Translations under genes and position numbers: made by a program
The notes under the pieces: model-generated
The model's database searches: none
What the model saw: only the letters and a program-made list of their open reading frames with translations
What the model was told of the DNA's origin: nothing
Source: Pedobacter nutrimenti
GTDB lineage: Bacteria > Bacteroidota > Bacteroidia > Sphingobacteriales > Sphingobacteriaceae
Assembly: GCF_003208655.1 (NCBI RefSeq)
Contig: NZ_QKLU01000002.1
Coordinates: 312,285-376,284, forward strand
Reading direction: 5' to 3'
Length of the DNA: 64,000 bases
In this document: positions 1 through 9,300 of the stretch, in pieces
Position numbering within the stretch: position 1 is the stretch's first letter
How the letters are laid out: every line of letters begins with the position of its first letter

Positions 1-1
1 T

Positions 2-1537
2 CATCGCATTAATATTTACGAAACCGTAAAGTTAACCACAAATTTAAATGAGCTCAGCGTAAATGAGCGAAAAATACTTCCTTTGTTGATCCAGGCCGCA
101 CAGATCATGGATGAGTTGTTCTGGAAACAGACCTATCCGGAAAGGGATAGCCTGCTCAACACCATCCGGGATGAAAAAACCAAATCTTTTGTAAGGATCA
201 ATTACGGCCCCTGGGACCGGTTAAATGGCGATAAACCTTTTGTTGCGGGTATAGGCCCAAAACCGGAAGGAGCAACATTTTACCCTGCCGGAATGACAAA
301 GGAAAGCATAGAGAAAGCAGACCTGAAAGATAAATTTAATGCCTATTCGGTGATCCGGAAAGATGCCTCCGGAAAACTCAATGTTGTGCCTTATCATGTA
401 TTATTTGCGACCGAACTTCAACAGGCCTCCAGTTTATTGAAACAGGCCGCATTGCTTGCAGACGACCCTGGATTAAAGAAATACCTGAACCTTCGCTCTG
501 AAGCCCTGGTAACTGACAATTATACCGCCAGTGATTACGCCTGGCTGGACATGAAAAACAATGGACTGGACATCATTATTGGTCCGATTGAAAATTACGA
601 GGATAAGATGTTCAATGCCAGAACATCTTATGAATCTTACGTTCTGGTAAAAGATAAGGTCTGGAGCAAGCGCCTGGCTAAATATGTTAGCCTGTTACCT
701 GAACTTCAGAAAGGGCTCCCTGTAGCAGAAAAGTACAAGAAGGAAGCGCCTGGTACAGACAGCGAACTGAATGCCTATGATGTGGTGTATTATGCAGGAG
801 ACTGTAATGCCGGATCAAAAACCATTGCGGTGAATCTTCCAAATGACGAAATCATCCAGCAAAAAAAAGGAACCCGCCGTTCGCAGTTAAAAAATGCAAT
901 GAAGGCAAAATTTGATAAGATCCTGTTGCCAATAGCAAAAGAACTCATTGACAAAGACCAACAACAATACATTAAGTTTGACGCTTTCTTTTCGAACGTT
1001 ATGTTCCATGAAGTTGCCCATGGTTTGGGGATTAAAAAAACCATTTCGGGAAAAGGTTTTGTAAAAGAAGCCCTGAAAGAACAATATTCCTGGCTGGAAG
1101 AAGGCAAAGCCGACATTCTGGGTCTTTACATGGTAACCGGGCTGCTTAAAAAAGGAGAACTGACCGGGGACATCAAAGACTTCTACACCACTTTTATGGC
1201 CGGTATTCTTCGTTCCGTCCGTTTTGGTGCTTCCAGTGCACATGGAAAGGCAAATATGCAGTGCTTTAATTATTTCAAAGAAAAGGGCGCTTTCATCAGA
1301 ACCTCTGAAGGAACTTACAAAGTAGATTTTGACAAATTTGCAACAGCCATGAACGGGTTGAGTAACCTGATCATCACCCTTCAAGGTAATGGAGATTATA
1401 ATGCGGTTGCCAAGGTCCAAAAAGAAAAAGCCCTTATACCTGCAGAATTACAATCCGACCTGGACAAATTAAGTAAAAAAGGAATTCCTGTTGATATTCT
1501 GTTTGAACAAGGTGCCGATGTTCTGGGCGTAAAATAA
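2..1537 (+). CDS. Dipeptidyl-peptidase III-like zinc peptidase (5' truncated)
   Basis: The reading frame is open from base 2, so the gene starts before the window; a TTG at 83 is only an internal codon. The visible part resembles the DPP III-like (M49-related) proteins of Bacteroidota that remove dipeptides from peptide N-termini. Zinc-site motifs: HEVAH encoded at 1007-1021 (two zinc His and the catalytic Glu) and EEGKAD encoded from 1097, whose Glu would be the third ligand. Classical M49 enzymes have HExxxH; this one has the shorter HExxH. The N-terminus, which would show a lipoprotein or Sec signal, is missing. A terminator follows directly. Family call is good; exact substrate unknown. 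Confidence 0.75.
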   Translation, partial: HRINIYETVKLTTNLNELSVNERKILPLLIQAAQIMDELFWKQTYPERDSLLNTIRDEKTKSFVRINYGPWDRLNGDKPFVAGIGPKPEGATFYPAGMTKESIEKADLKDKFNAYSVIRKDASGKLNVVPYHVLFATELQQASSLLKQAALLADDPGLKKYLNLRSEALVTDNYTASDYAWLDMKNNGLDIIIGPIENYEDKMFNARTSYESYVLVKDKVWSKRLAKYVSLLPELQKGLPVAEKYKKEAPGTDSELNAYDVVYYAGDCNAGSKTIAVNLPNDEIIQQKKGTRRSQLKNAMKAKFDKILLPIAKELIDKDQQQYIKFDAFFSNVMFHEVAHGLGIKKTISGKGFVKEALKEQYSWLEEGKADILGLYMVTGLLKKGELTGDIKDFYTTFMAGILRSVRFGASSAHGKANMQCFNYFKEKGAFIRTSEGTYKVDFDKFATAMNGLSNLIITLQGNGDYNAVAKVQKEKALIPAELQSDLDKLSKKGIPVDILFEQGADVLGVK

Positions 1538-1557
1538 CACAAAAAAGCAAACGCAGC

Positions 1558-1592
1558 AAAGCCCTGGTCTTCAAAAAGATCAGGGCTTTTTA
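1558..1592 (+). terminator. Intrinsic terminator of the DPP III-like gene
   Basis: Arms 1558-1571 and 1576-1589 (14 bp with one G-U pair), a 4-nt loop and a closing T-run, 20 bases after the stop codon at 1537. Confidence 0.85.
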
Positions 1593-1775
1593 CTTTAAAC
1601 ACTCAGCAGGTACAGTCCCCGGAAAATATTTTTCCTGTAACTTTTCTTTTCTTCTGTCGTCTTATCTTCAGAAACAACAGTATTCCGGTTTCATTCTAAA
1701 TCACCTTATCGAAAAAATCAGGAAAGTGTATTTATATGCTCACGGGAATCCTTTTGTCAAAAAACACCAACAAAC

Positions 1776-4199
1776 ATGAAAACACTTTACACGACACTTA
1801 TTCTCTTTTTCTTCTTTTGTGGGGCCATTAAAGCGCAAGAGCAGAACATAGCGGGGAACATCAGCGGGACCATTAAAGACCAGCAACAAAAAAGCATGGA
1901 CTATGTAACTGTCGCTTTGTTCCGCCAGGCCGATTCTGCATTGGTTAAAACCGCCTTAACCAATGAACAGGGCAAATTTCAGTTTAGTCAGCTTAAAGCC
2001 GGAAATTATTATCTGAAAGCCAATATGATGGGCTATGATATGCTTAGAACCAAGGCCTTAACGATTGACGAAAACCACCAGCAAATCAGCCTGAACAACC
2101 TGCAATTGGTATCTCAGAGCAAATCCCTGCAGGAAGTCAGTATCGTAAAAGCAAAACCTCTTCTGGAAAGAAAGCTTGACAAAACCGTAATGAATGTAGA
2201 GAGCAGCAGCATTATGACCGGATCAACGGCTTTAGAAGTTCTTCAGAAAGCCCCGGGGGTCAGTGTAGACCAGAATGACAAAATATCTATGCAGGGAAAA
2301 CAGGGCGTATTGATTCAGATTGATGGAAAACAAACTTATATGAGTATGACCGATGTCACCAATATGCTCAGGAGTATGCCCAGTTCACAAATCGAAACCA
2401 TTGAGCTGATCACCAATCCATCGGCTAAATATGATGCATCCGGTAATTCAGGGATCATTAACATCAAAACCAAAAAACAGAAAAACGGAGGGACCAATGG
2501 CAGCCTGAACCTGGGGGCCGGACAAGGACGTTATTTCAGGGGAAATGCGGGCCTTAACCTCAACCACCGGACCGAACACTTCAACGTATATGGAAACTAC
2601 AACTACAGCAGCTCAAAACGCTTCCAGGAAACCACCATTAACCGCATATCTTCCAGCCAGGGAACTGATACTTATTTTGCACAAACCGGAAACTCGATCA
2701 ACAACAATAAGAACAACAACTTTAAGGCCGGCATTGACTACTTTATAGATAAAAAGAACACTATTGGCCTACTTTTTACCGGCTATGTCAACAACGGCAT
2801 CCAAACCTTTGAAAACAAAACCAATATAGGGTCTTCTTTTGTTAAACCCGATTCTTCGCTGTTTTCCGACAATTCCTTTAAAAACCATTATCAGAACCTG
2901 GCCTATAACTTAAATTACAAATCCATTTTGGATACTTCCGGTCAGGAGATTACTGTCGATCTGGACTATTCCAAATACAAAGGCGACCAGGATGCCAATT
3001 ATATAAACCGGCATTTGCTTCCCAATGGTATGGAACTGCGGCCAACGACTTTTATGAAAAATCAATCTCCTTCAAATATAGATGTCAAAGCCTTTAAAAC
3101 AGATTACACCCTGCCCCTGAGCAAAACGTTAAAACTAGAGGCCGGGCTCAAGAGCAGTTGGGTAAAAACAGACAATAATTTCATTTATCAGGATGAATTT
3201 AACGGAAAAGGAAGCAACCGCTTTGTTTATAAGGAAGATGTATATGCGGGTTATGTAAATTTGGGCAAAACGTTTAAACATACCAGTGTACAGGTTGGCC
3301 TTAGGGCAGAACAAACCCGTTCAGAGGGAAACTCTGTAGATAAAAACAAAATCAGCAAAAGGACCTATTTAGACTTTTTTCCAACCATTTTTATCAACCA
3401 GACCCTTTCCGAAAAACACAGCATTGGCATTTCCTATGGCCGACGTATCGACCGTCCGGAATACGATGCACTTAACCCTTTTATTTTTTACCTGGATCAA
3501 TACACTTACAATCAAGGAAATGAATTTCTGAGACCACAGTATACTGACAATTACGAAATGAACTATACTTTCCTTCAAAAGTATTCTCTAAGTCTGAATT
3601 ACAGCTATGTGAAAGACGCCATCATTCAGGCCATTCTTCCTGACAACAGCAAAAAATCCTTGTACCAAACCAACATCAACGTTAAAAAGAACACCAGTTT
3701 TAGCGCAAACCTGAATATACCTGTAGAAATTGCCAAATGGTGGCAAACCAACAACAACCTGAATGTTTTTCATCTGAATTTTCAGCAGCCCGATTTAAAT
3801 GGGCAGGACCTGAACACCGGAAAAACTTCTTTCCAGTTTAAATCCCAGCATTCATTCATCATCAGAAAGGATTTGAGCGCAGAAATGAGCGCCAGTTACG
3901 AATCTCCTCTGGATTATGGAACACTCAGCCTCAAATCACGTTATGGATTGGATATTGGCTTCAGTAAATCTTTCATGAACAAAAAGGTAAATCTTAAAAT
4001 GGCTTTAAGCGATGTATTTAATACGCAGATCACCAAACTAAGCAGTGCCTATCCTGGTTTGATCTATAACCTGGACCAAAAGAACGAAACCAGGGCAGCC
4101 AGGGTTACTTTGACTTACCGTTTTGGAAAAAACGAAATTAAACCAGCCAGAAGACGCTCTACCGGGGTAGAAGCTGAGGCGGGCAGAATGAAAAATTAA
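1776..4199 (+). CDS. Outer membrane beta-barrel family protein (TonB receptor-like)
   Basis: 807 aa. Residues 1-20 form a signal peptide ending in AIKA before QEQ. A carboxypeptidase-regulatory-like beta-sandwich (about 25-115) follows, then a plug-like domain (about 125-235, with 'VLQKAPGVSVDQ' and 'GIINIKTKK') and a long aromatic, Asn-rich barrel to the C-terminus. The tail is basic (PARRRSTG...), which I associate with the OMP_b-brl_3 subfamily of Bacteroidota rather than SusC proteins. No SusD, sigma or anti-sigma gene is adjacent, so the ligand cannot be inferred. The 236-base upstream region shows no clear -7 box. The stop overlaps by 4 bases the stop of the convergent response regulator gene. 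Confidence 0.85.
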   Translation: MKTLYTTLILFFFFCGAIKAQEQNIAGNISGTIKDQQQKSMDYVTVALFRQADSALVKTALTNEQGKFQFSQLKAGNYYLKANMMGYDMLRTKALTIDENHQQISLNNLQLVSQSKSLQEVSIVKAKPLLERKLDKTVMNVESSSIMTGSTALEVLQKAPGVSVDQNDKISMQGKQGVLIQIDGKQTYMSMTDVTNMLRSMPSSQIETIELITNPSAKYDASGNSGIINIKTKKQKNGGTNGSLNLGAGQGRYFRGNAGLNLNHRTEHFNVYGNYNYSSSKRFQETTINRISSSQGTDTYFAQTGNSINNNKNNNFKAGIDYFIDKKNTIGLLFTGYVNNGIQTFENKTNIGSSFVKPDSSLFSDNSFKNHYQNLAYNLNYKSILDTSGQEITVDLDYSKYKGDQDANYINRHLLPNGMELRPTTFMKNQSPSNIDVKAFKTDYTLPLSKTLKLEAGLKSSWVKTDNNFIYQDEFNGKGSNRFVYKEDVYAGYVNLGKTFKHTSVQVGLRAEQTRSEGNSVDKNKISKRTYLDFFPTIFINQTLSEKHSIGISYGRRIDRPEYDALNPFIFYLDQYTYNQGNEFLRPQYTDNYEMNYTFLQKYSLSLNYSYVKDAIIQAILPDNSKKSLYQTNINVKKNTSFSANLNIPVEIAKWWQTNNNLNVFHLNFQQPDLNGQDLNTGKTSFQFKSQHSFIIRKDLSAEMSASYESPLDYGTLSLKSRYGLDIGFSKSFMNKKVNLKMALSDVFNTQITKLSSAYPGLIYNLDQKNETRAARVTLTYRFGKNEIKPARRRSTGVEAEAGRMKN

Positions 4200-4558
4200 A
4201 CGTGTTTGCTGACGATCTTTTCCAGCTCTTCTATATCAAAAGGCTTGGATAAATACCCATCCGCTCCAGCCTGTTCCGCCAATGACTTTACATCGTTGTT
4301 GGCGGAAAAATAGATGACCGGAATATGTTTTAAACCCTCATGACTTTTCAGTTTTCTGGTCGCATCAATGCCGCCAACATCCGGGAGCCAGTTGTCCATA
4401 AAAATAAGATCCGGGGTATAAGCACTCACCTGCTCTACAATATCATTAGAGGTGGAAGAGGTTTTTATCTCATAACCGGCATCTTCCAGGATTATGGTAC
4501 ACAATTCCAGAATCTCGATGTTGTCATCAAAAATAAACACTTTTTTAGGGGTAGCCAT
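4196..4558 (-). CDS. Single-domain response regulator (REC only)
   Basis: 120 aa, a bare receiver domain: acidic pair 'FDDN' at residues 10-13, phospho-acceptor D55 in 'LIFMDNWLPD', conserved Thr/Ser region 'VIYFSAN' and Lys in 'LSKPFD' (last strand). There is no output domain, so it probably relays phosphate or acts by protein contact. It is the last gene of a six-gene minus-strand operon (from 11104), 14 bases after the CheB-like gene. The most likely phosphodonors are the two kinases of the same operon, by context only. Confidence 0.9.
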   Translation of the reverse strand: MATPKKVFIFDDNIEILELCTIILEDAGYEIKTSSTSNDIVEQVSAYTPDLIFMDNWLPDVGGIDATRKLKSHEGLKHIPVIYFSANNDVKSLAEQAGADGYLSKPFDIEELEKIVSKHV

Positions 4559-4572
4559 GTGACGATGTTTTG

Positions 4573-5136
4573 TTAGGACAGCAAATTTATGAATTCCGGC
4601 ATATCTTCTATACTTAAAATACGGTCTATTTTTACATGCAGTTTTGCCTGCTGGGGCATAAAAGCAACCTGGGCACTTTCCGGATCCTGGATGACAGCCA
4701 TCCCCCCCCAGCTCTTGGCGGTTTTAAGCCCGTTTACCCCATCGGCGTTGGAACCCGACAACAGCAAACAAACCAGTTTGTTCTGGTACACTTCAGCGGC
4801 TGTCTGAAAAGTTGCATCAATCGCCGGCCGGGAGTAATTCACTTTTTCGGAATAATCCAGGGAAAACGTTTTGTTCATTTCTATAAGCAAATGGTAATCT
4901 GAAGGGGCAATATAAATGATCCCCGGCAAAATGGCTTCTTTCTCCTCTGCTTCTTTCACCTGCAGCTGGGTTTTACCCGACAGCAGCTCGGGCAGTAGAG
5001 AATCTGAACCGTTTTTACGGTGAATGACAATGATGACCGGAAATTTAACATCTGGGCTGATCAAAGGCAAGACCCGGAGCAATACATCCAGGCTCCCCGC
5101 AGACCCACCAATAATTAATGCCTCACAGTTTTTCAT
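4573..5136 (-). CDS. CheB-type methylesterase, catalytic domain only
   Basis: 187 aa, equal to the catalytic half of chemotaxis CheB, which hydrolyses glutamyl methyl esters on chemoreceptors. Catalytic triad visible: S12 in 'IIGGSAGSLD', H39 in 'VIIVIHRK', D132 in 'LLLSGSNADGV'. The N-terminal receiver domain of chemotactic CheB is absent; a free REC protein is encoded next door (4196-4558) and could replace it. It lies 37 bases after the CheR gene. No methyl-accepting receptor is encoded in the window, so the substrate is unknown; a methylated kinase linker is one possibility (inference). Confidence 0.9.
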   Translation of the reverse strand: MKNCEALIIGGSAGSLDVLLRVLPLISPDVKFPVIIVIHRKNGSDSLLPELLSGKTQLQVKEAEEKEAILPGIIYIAPSDYHLLIEMNKTFSLDYSEKVNYSRPAIDATFQTAAEVYQNKLVCLLLSGSNADGVNGLKTAKSWGGMAVIQDPESAQVAFMPQQAKLHVKIDRILSIEDMPEFINLLS

Positions 5137-5173
5137 CAGTTTTCAGTATTTAAACAGAATAGCAATTATTCAT

Positions 5174-5995
5174 TTAACTTATTTTTCTCCAGATTTTCTC
5201 GTTTTGCAGGCGCTTATACTTTCTGGCAATCTTTGAAAAATCTATCGTCTCTTTTGTTCCCAGGGCCAGATAACCCAGTTCATCGAGGCTTTCGTCAAAA
5301 AGTTCCAGGACTTTATGCTGCAGGTCCCTGTCAAAGTAAATCAAAACATTTCTGCATAAAATGAGCTGAAACTCATTAAAGGAGTGATCTGAAACCAGGT
5401 TATGTGTAGAAAATATAATTTTATGCTTCAACTCTTCATTAAACTTTGCCAGGGAATATTTAGCTGTATAATAGCTGGAAAAATCATTCTTCCCACCAGA
5501 TAAAATATAATTTTCTGAATATTGTTTCATATAGTTTAAAGAAAACATGCCTTGTGCAGCTTTTTCCAGTACCGCGGGGTTCAGGTCCGTTGCATAAATA
5601 AGGGATTTGTCCAACAGATTGAGTTCCTTTAAAAGAATAGAAATAGAATAAGCTTCTTCTCCTGTCGAACAACCTGCTAACCAAATACGGATAAAAGGAT
5701 AAGTACCCAATCTTGGCAGGACTGTTTCCCTAAGTGCGGTGAAAAAACCAGGGTCCCTGAACATTTCGGTCACATTCACCGTAATCTGCTCTACAAAACG
5801 TTTAAAATATAAACTATCCCTGCTGATTTTATACCTGAACTCTGCAAAACCCGGAATTTTATCCAGAGAATACAAGCGGTTTATTCTTCTTTTTAAAGAC
5901 GCTTTGGAGTAACCGGTAAAATCATAACCGTAATTCTCCAGAAGATCTGACAGTAAAAGCTCTACCTGCTCATCGTTGATCAAAGGCAATTCCAA
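5174..5995 (-). CDS. CheR-type protein-glutamate methyltransferase
   Basis: About 273 aa if it starts at the TTG at 5995, which gives the usual CheR length and N-terminus (short helical domain with 'SLKRRINR' and then the SAM domain). The frame stays open upstream to 6088, but that part lies inside the preceding REC gene and does not resemble CheR. SAM site 'LAGCSTGEEAYS' and the later 'LILCRNVLIYFD' motif are intact. It would transfer methyl groups from S-adenosylmethionine to glutamates, the counterpart of the CheB-like esterase downstream. The start sits 5 bases after the REC stop (6001-6003), suggesting translational coupling. Confidence 0.88.
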   Translation of the reverse strand: MELPLINDEQVELLLSDLLENYGYDFTGYSKASLKRRINRLYSLDKIPGFAEFRYKISRDSLYFKRFVEQITVNVTEMFRDPGFFTALRETVLPRLGTYPFIRIWLAGCSTGEEAYSISILLKELNLLDKSLIYATDLNPAVLEKAAQGMFSLNYMKQYSENYILSGGKNDFSSYYTAKYSLAKFNEELKHKIIFSTHNLVSDHSFNEFQLILCRNVLIYFDRDLQHKVLELFDESLDELGYLALGTKETIDFSKIARKYKRLQNEKIWRKIS

Positions 5996-6000
5996 TAGTT

Positions 6001-6375
6001 CTATTTTATATGCTGCGAAAGCAGTTCTGTTAAAATTTCTACATTGATTGGTTTGGAAACATAACCCACCGCACCTGCATCCAGACAACGCTCCCGGTCG
6101 CCCATCATAGCCTGTGCGGTCACAGCAATCACGGGAAGATGCCGGAGTTCCGGATTTTGTTTCATTTTAGCGATGGCCTGATAACCATCCATGCCCGGCA
6201 TCATCATGTCCATCAACACCACCCCTATTTCCCCATTTGCTGCCAGTATTTCCAAACCTTCTTCCGCACCGGCGGCCGACAAACAATCATAACCGCGGGC
6301 CTTTAATACCGCCCTTAATGCAAAAATATTTCGATTATCATCATCTACAATTAATATCTTTTTCTGATCACCCAT
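6001..6375 (-). CDS. Single-domain response regulator (REC), paralogue of the kinase's last REC
   Basis: 124 aa from the ATG at 6375; the longer frame to 6504 runs into the upstream kinase gene and is not needed. Pure receiver domain: 'IVDDDNRNIFAL' at the N-terminus, phospho-acceptor D56 in 'VVLMDMMMPGMDG', 'VIAVTAQAMMGDRERC' and the Lys of 'VSKPIN'. It closely resembles the third receiver of the hybrid kinase encoded just upstream (same MDMMMP-MDGY, AMMGDRE-C and SKP blocks), so a duplication is likely. The kinase stop lies 19 bases before its start; CheR follows at once. Confidence 0.92.
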   Translation of the reverse strand: MGDQKKILIVDDDNRNIFALRAVLKARGYDCLSAAGAEEGLEILAANGEIGVVLMDMMMPGMDGYQAIAKMKQNPELRHLPVIAVTAQAMMGDRERCLDAGAVGYVSKPINVEILTELLSQHIK

Positions 6376-6394
6376 AGGTCCAGTCTTTAATTCT

Positions 6395-9300
6395 TTAAAC
6401 TTTATTATACAGCCAAACCCGCAGCAGGGAAATGAGCTGGTCAATATCAACCGGTTTGGAAATGTAGTCCGAGGCACCGGCCGCAATGCATTTTTCTCGA
6501 TCACCCATCATTGCTTTTGCCGTTACGGCCAAAATTGGCAAATTCTTATAGGCTGGTATTTTCCGGATCTCTTTCGTGCTTTCATAACCATCCATTTCAG
6601 GCATCATCATATCCATCAGCACCAGATCCACCAGTGGGTTCTCTTTCAATACCTGCAGGGCTTCTTTTCCATCCGTTGCCGCCAGCACCTTCATTTTGTG
6701 CTGTTCGAGTGCTTTGGTCAGCGAAAAGATGTTCCGAACATCATCGTCCGCAATCAGAACTGTCTTATGGCTCAGCACATCGTACAAGCCGCCCAGTTTT
6801 TCTGCGGCCGGTTTTTTCTGGTCCACTTCCTTTGCCTCCACAAGATGCAAAAACAACCCCGCTTCGTCGAGGATCCGTTGGTAAGAATGTGCTGTTTTAA
6901 CCACAATGGAATCTGCATATTGCTTGATCCGGTTTTCTTCCCCTTTGGAAAGATTTTTACCGGTAAAAATAATAATGGGAAGGTTCTCCAGGCCCTCTGT
7001 CTTTTTAATGGTCTCCAGGGTCTGGTAAGCGTTTTTATCCGGCACCCCCATGTCCAGGATCACACAGTCTACTTCCTGTTTCTTCAAGGCTCCAATACCC
7101 TGATCTACATTGTCTGCAACCTCGGTCTGGATCTGGTAATTACTTAGAAAATAACTCAGGGCTTCGGCGTGCTGCCTGTTCTCTTCCACGATGAGCACTT
7201 TTTTAGGATGTTTGCTCAGGGCATGTTCCAGTTTCTGAAAAATCTTCTGCATATGCTCCAGAGCAACGGGCTTATTGATAAAATCAACAGCACCCTTCAA
7301 CAGGCTTTCCTTTTTGACTTCCATAGAAGACATGATGTGCACAGGGATAGGTCTGGTCAACGGATTGGCCTTAAGTTCTTCCATCACCTGCCAGCCATCT
7401 TTAACCGGTAGCTGTATGTCCAACAGGATCGCCAGCGGGCGGTAATGGTTGGCCATTTCAATACCGGCATCTCCGCGAACGGCCACAATGCCTTTATAAT
7501 TTCTTTTACGGGTAAAGGACAATAATGTTTTGGCAAATGCTGTATCGTCCTCTATGATCAGGATAACCCTGTCTCCTGGTAAAATATGATCCCGGTCATC
7601 TTCCACTTCCTGTGGGATCTGTAAAACAGTAAATCTTTCCGGAAGTGCTTCAGGAATGGTTTCCACATACAAAGGGGCCGAAGCAGCCTGCTCTTTTTCG
7701 GTTTTAATTTTCTCCTGCTGGTTCAGCGGCAAGATGAGCGTAAACTCACTGCCTACATTTTCCTTACTGGTCAGCTCAATTTCACCACCCAGCAATTTGG
7801 CCAGCTCCCGGCTGATCGATAAACCAAGACCCGTTCCACCAAATTTTCTCCTGGTAGACCCATCCGCCTGTTGGAAAGCCTCAAAAATGAGGTGCTGTTT
7901 ATCAGAGGCAATACCAATACCGGTATCTGAAACCTTAAAATAAACCGCTTTGTCCTTTTCGCCTTTGTATATCGTTAAAGTAACCTTACCTTGTCCGGTA
8001 AATTTAATCGCATTGGAAAGCAGGTTTTTAAGAATTTGCTCCAGCCTCATTTTATCGGTATGAAGAGGTTCCAGCCCTTCCTCAACTTCTATAAGAAGTT
8101 CCAGGTTTTTATTTTTTGCGATCGGGTTAAACAAGGAGCGCATATCGGTTCCAATTTCCTTCATGCTCACGTCTGTGAACTCCAGTTTCATTTTACCTGC
8201 TTCTATCTTGGAAAGGTCCAGGATCTCATCAATTAAACCTAAAAGTCCCTGGCCTGAACTCTGGATCACTTCTGCGTATTCGATGTACTCTTTATCCAGT
8301 TCTTTATTTTCGGACATCAGTTTAGACAACAGCAGAATAGAGTTTAAAGGTGTCCGCAGCTCATGGGACATATTGGCCAAAAACTCTGACTTATATTTGG
8401 TACTGAGCTCCAACTGACGGGCTTTCTGTTGAATTTCCAGATTTCTTTCCTGGATGAGCTGATTTCTTTCCTCCAGTAAACTGGTTCTTTCTTCCAGTTC
8501 CTGGTTACTTTGCAGCAATTCTTCCTGCTGCACTCGGAGTTCTTCCTCAGAAGTTTGAACTTTTTGCGTCTGGGCTTCCAGCTCGGCATTCAAGCCTTCC
8601 AGTTCACTGTGCTGGGCCTGTAATTCTTCTGCCTGGGCCTGGGTCTCCTCCAGGAATTCCTGCAAACGTTTTCTGTTCTGCGCCACGTGGATGGCAATTC
8701 CGATATTGGAGGAACTACTGCTGAAATAATCCAGTTGCTGCGGGGTATAGGTTTGTAGGGAGCCCAATTCCATTACGCCAACCAGCACCGCATCTCTGAT
8801 GATTGGAATGGCAATAATATTTTTGGGTTTGACACTCCCGGTAGCATAACTGATGCTCAGTTCGTTGTCGGGTATGTCACTCAGCAGGATCTGTTTTTCG
8901 GACAAAGCAGCCTGACCGGCAATGCCAGCCCCCAGGGCGAGCACCTCCGTCCGTTGGTTTTTCTCCAGTGCATAACCCGCTGTTAAAACCAGGTCCTTGT
9001 TTTCCAGAAGGTACAGTGCACCAACCAAACTCCCTGTTCTTTCTATAGAATAATGCAACACATCCAGGGCCAATTCCTTTACCCCTTTCTCTCCAACCAT
9101 TTTCTCATTTAAGCCGGCAATACTGCTTTGCAGCCATTCCTTATCGGCCAAAAGAGAAAAGGAATATTGCAGGGACTCGGCCATGGTGTTCAGATAGCCG
9201 GTTAAACTGCCCAGGCCATCTTTCTGTTCCTGGTTTAACCTTACCTGATAATTTCCATTGGAAATCTGACTGGCCACCTCCTGAATCACTTCGATTCGTG

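Noticed and set aside
887..1420. 177-aa open frame on the minus strand inside the DPP III-like gene
   Set aside because: Low-quality composition, no motif, fully inside a well-supported gene in the other strand; a shadow frame.
6511..8589. Several open frames of 60-150 aa antisense to, or out of frame with, the giant hybrid kinase gene
   Set aside because: They mirror the kinase codons, contain no domain and disagree with each other; the kinase frame is continuous and domain-complete.
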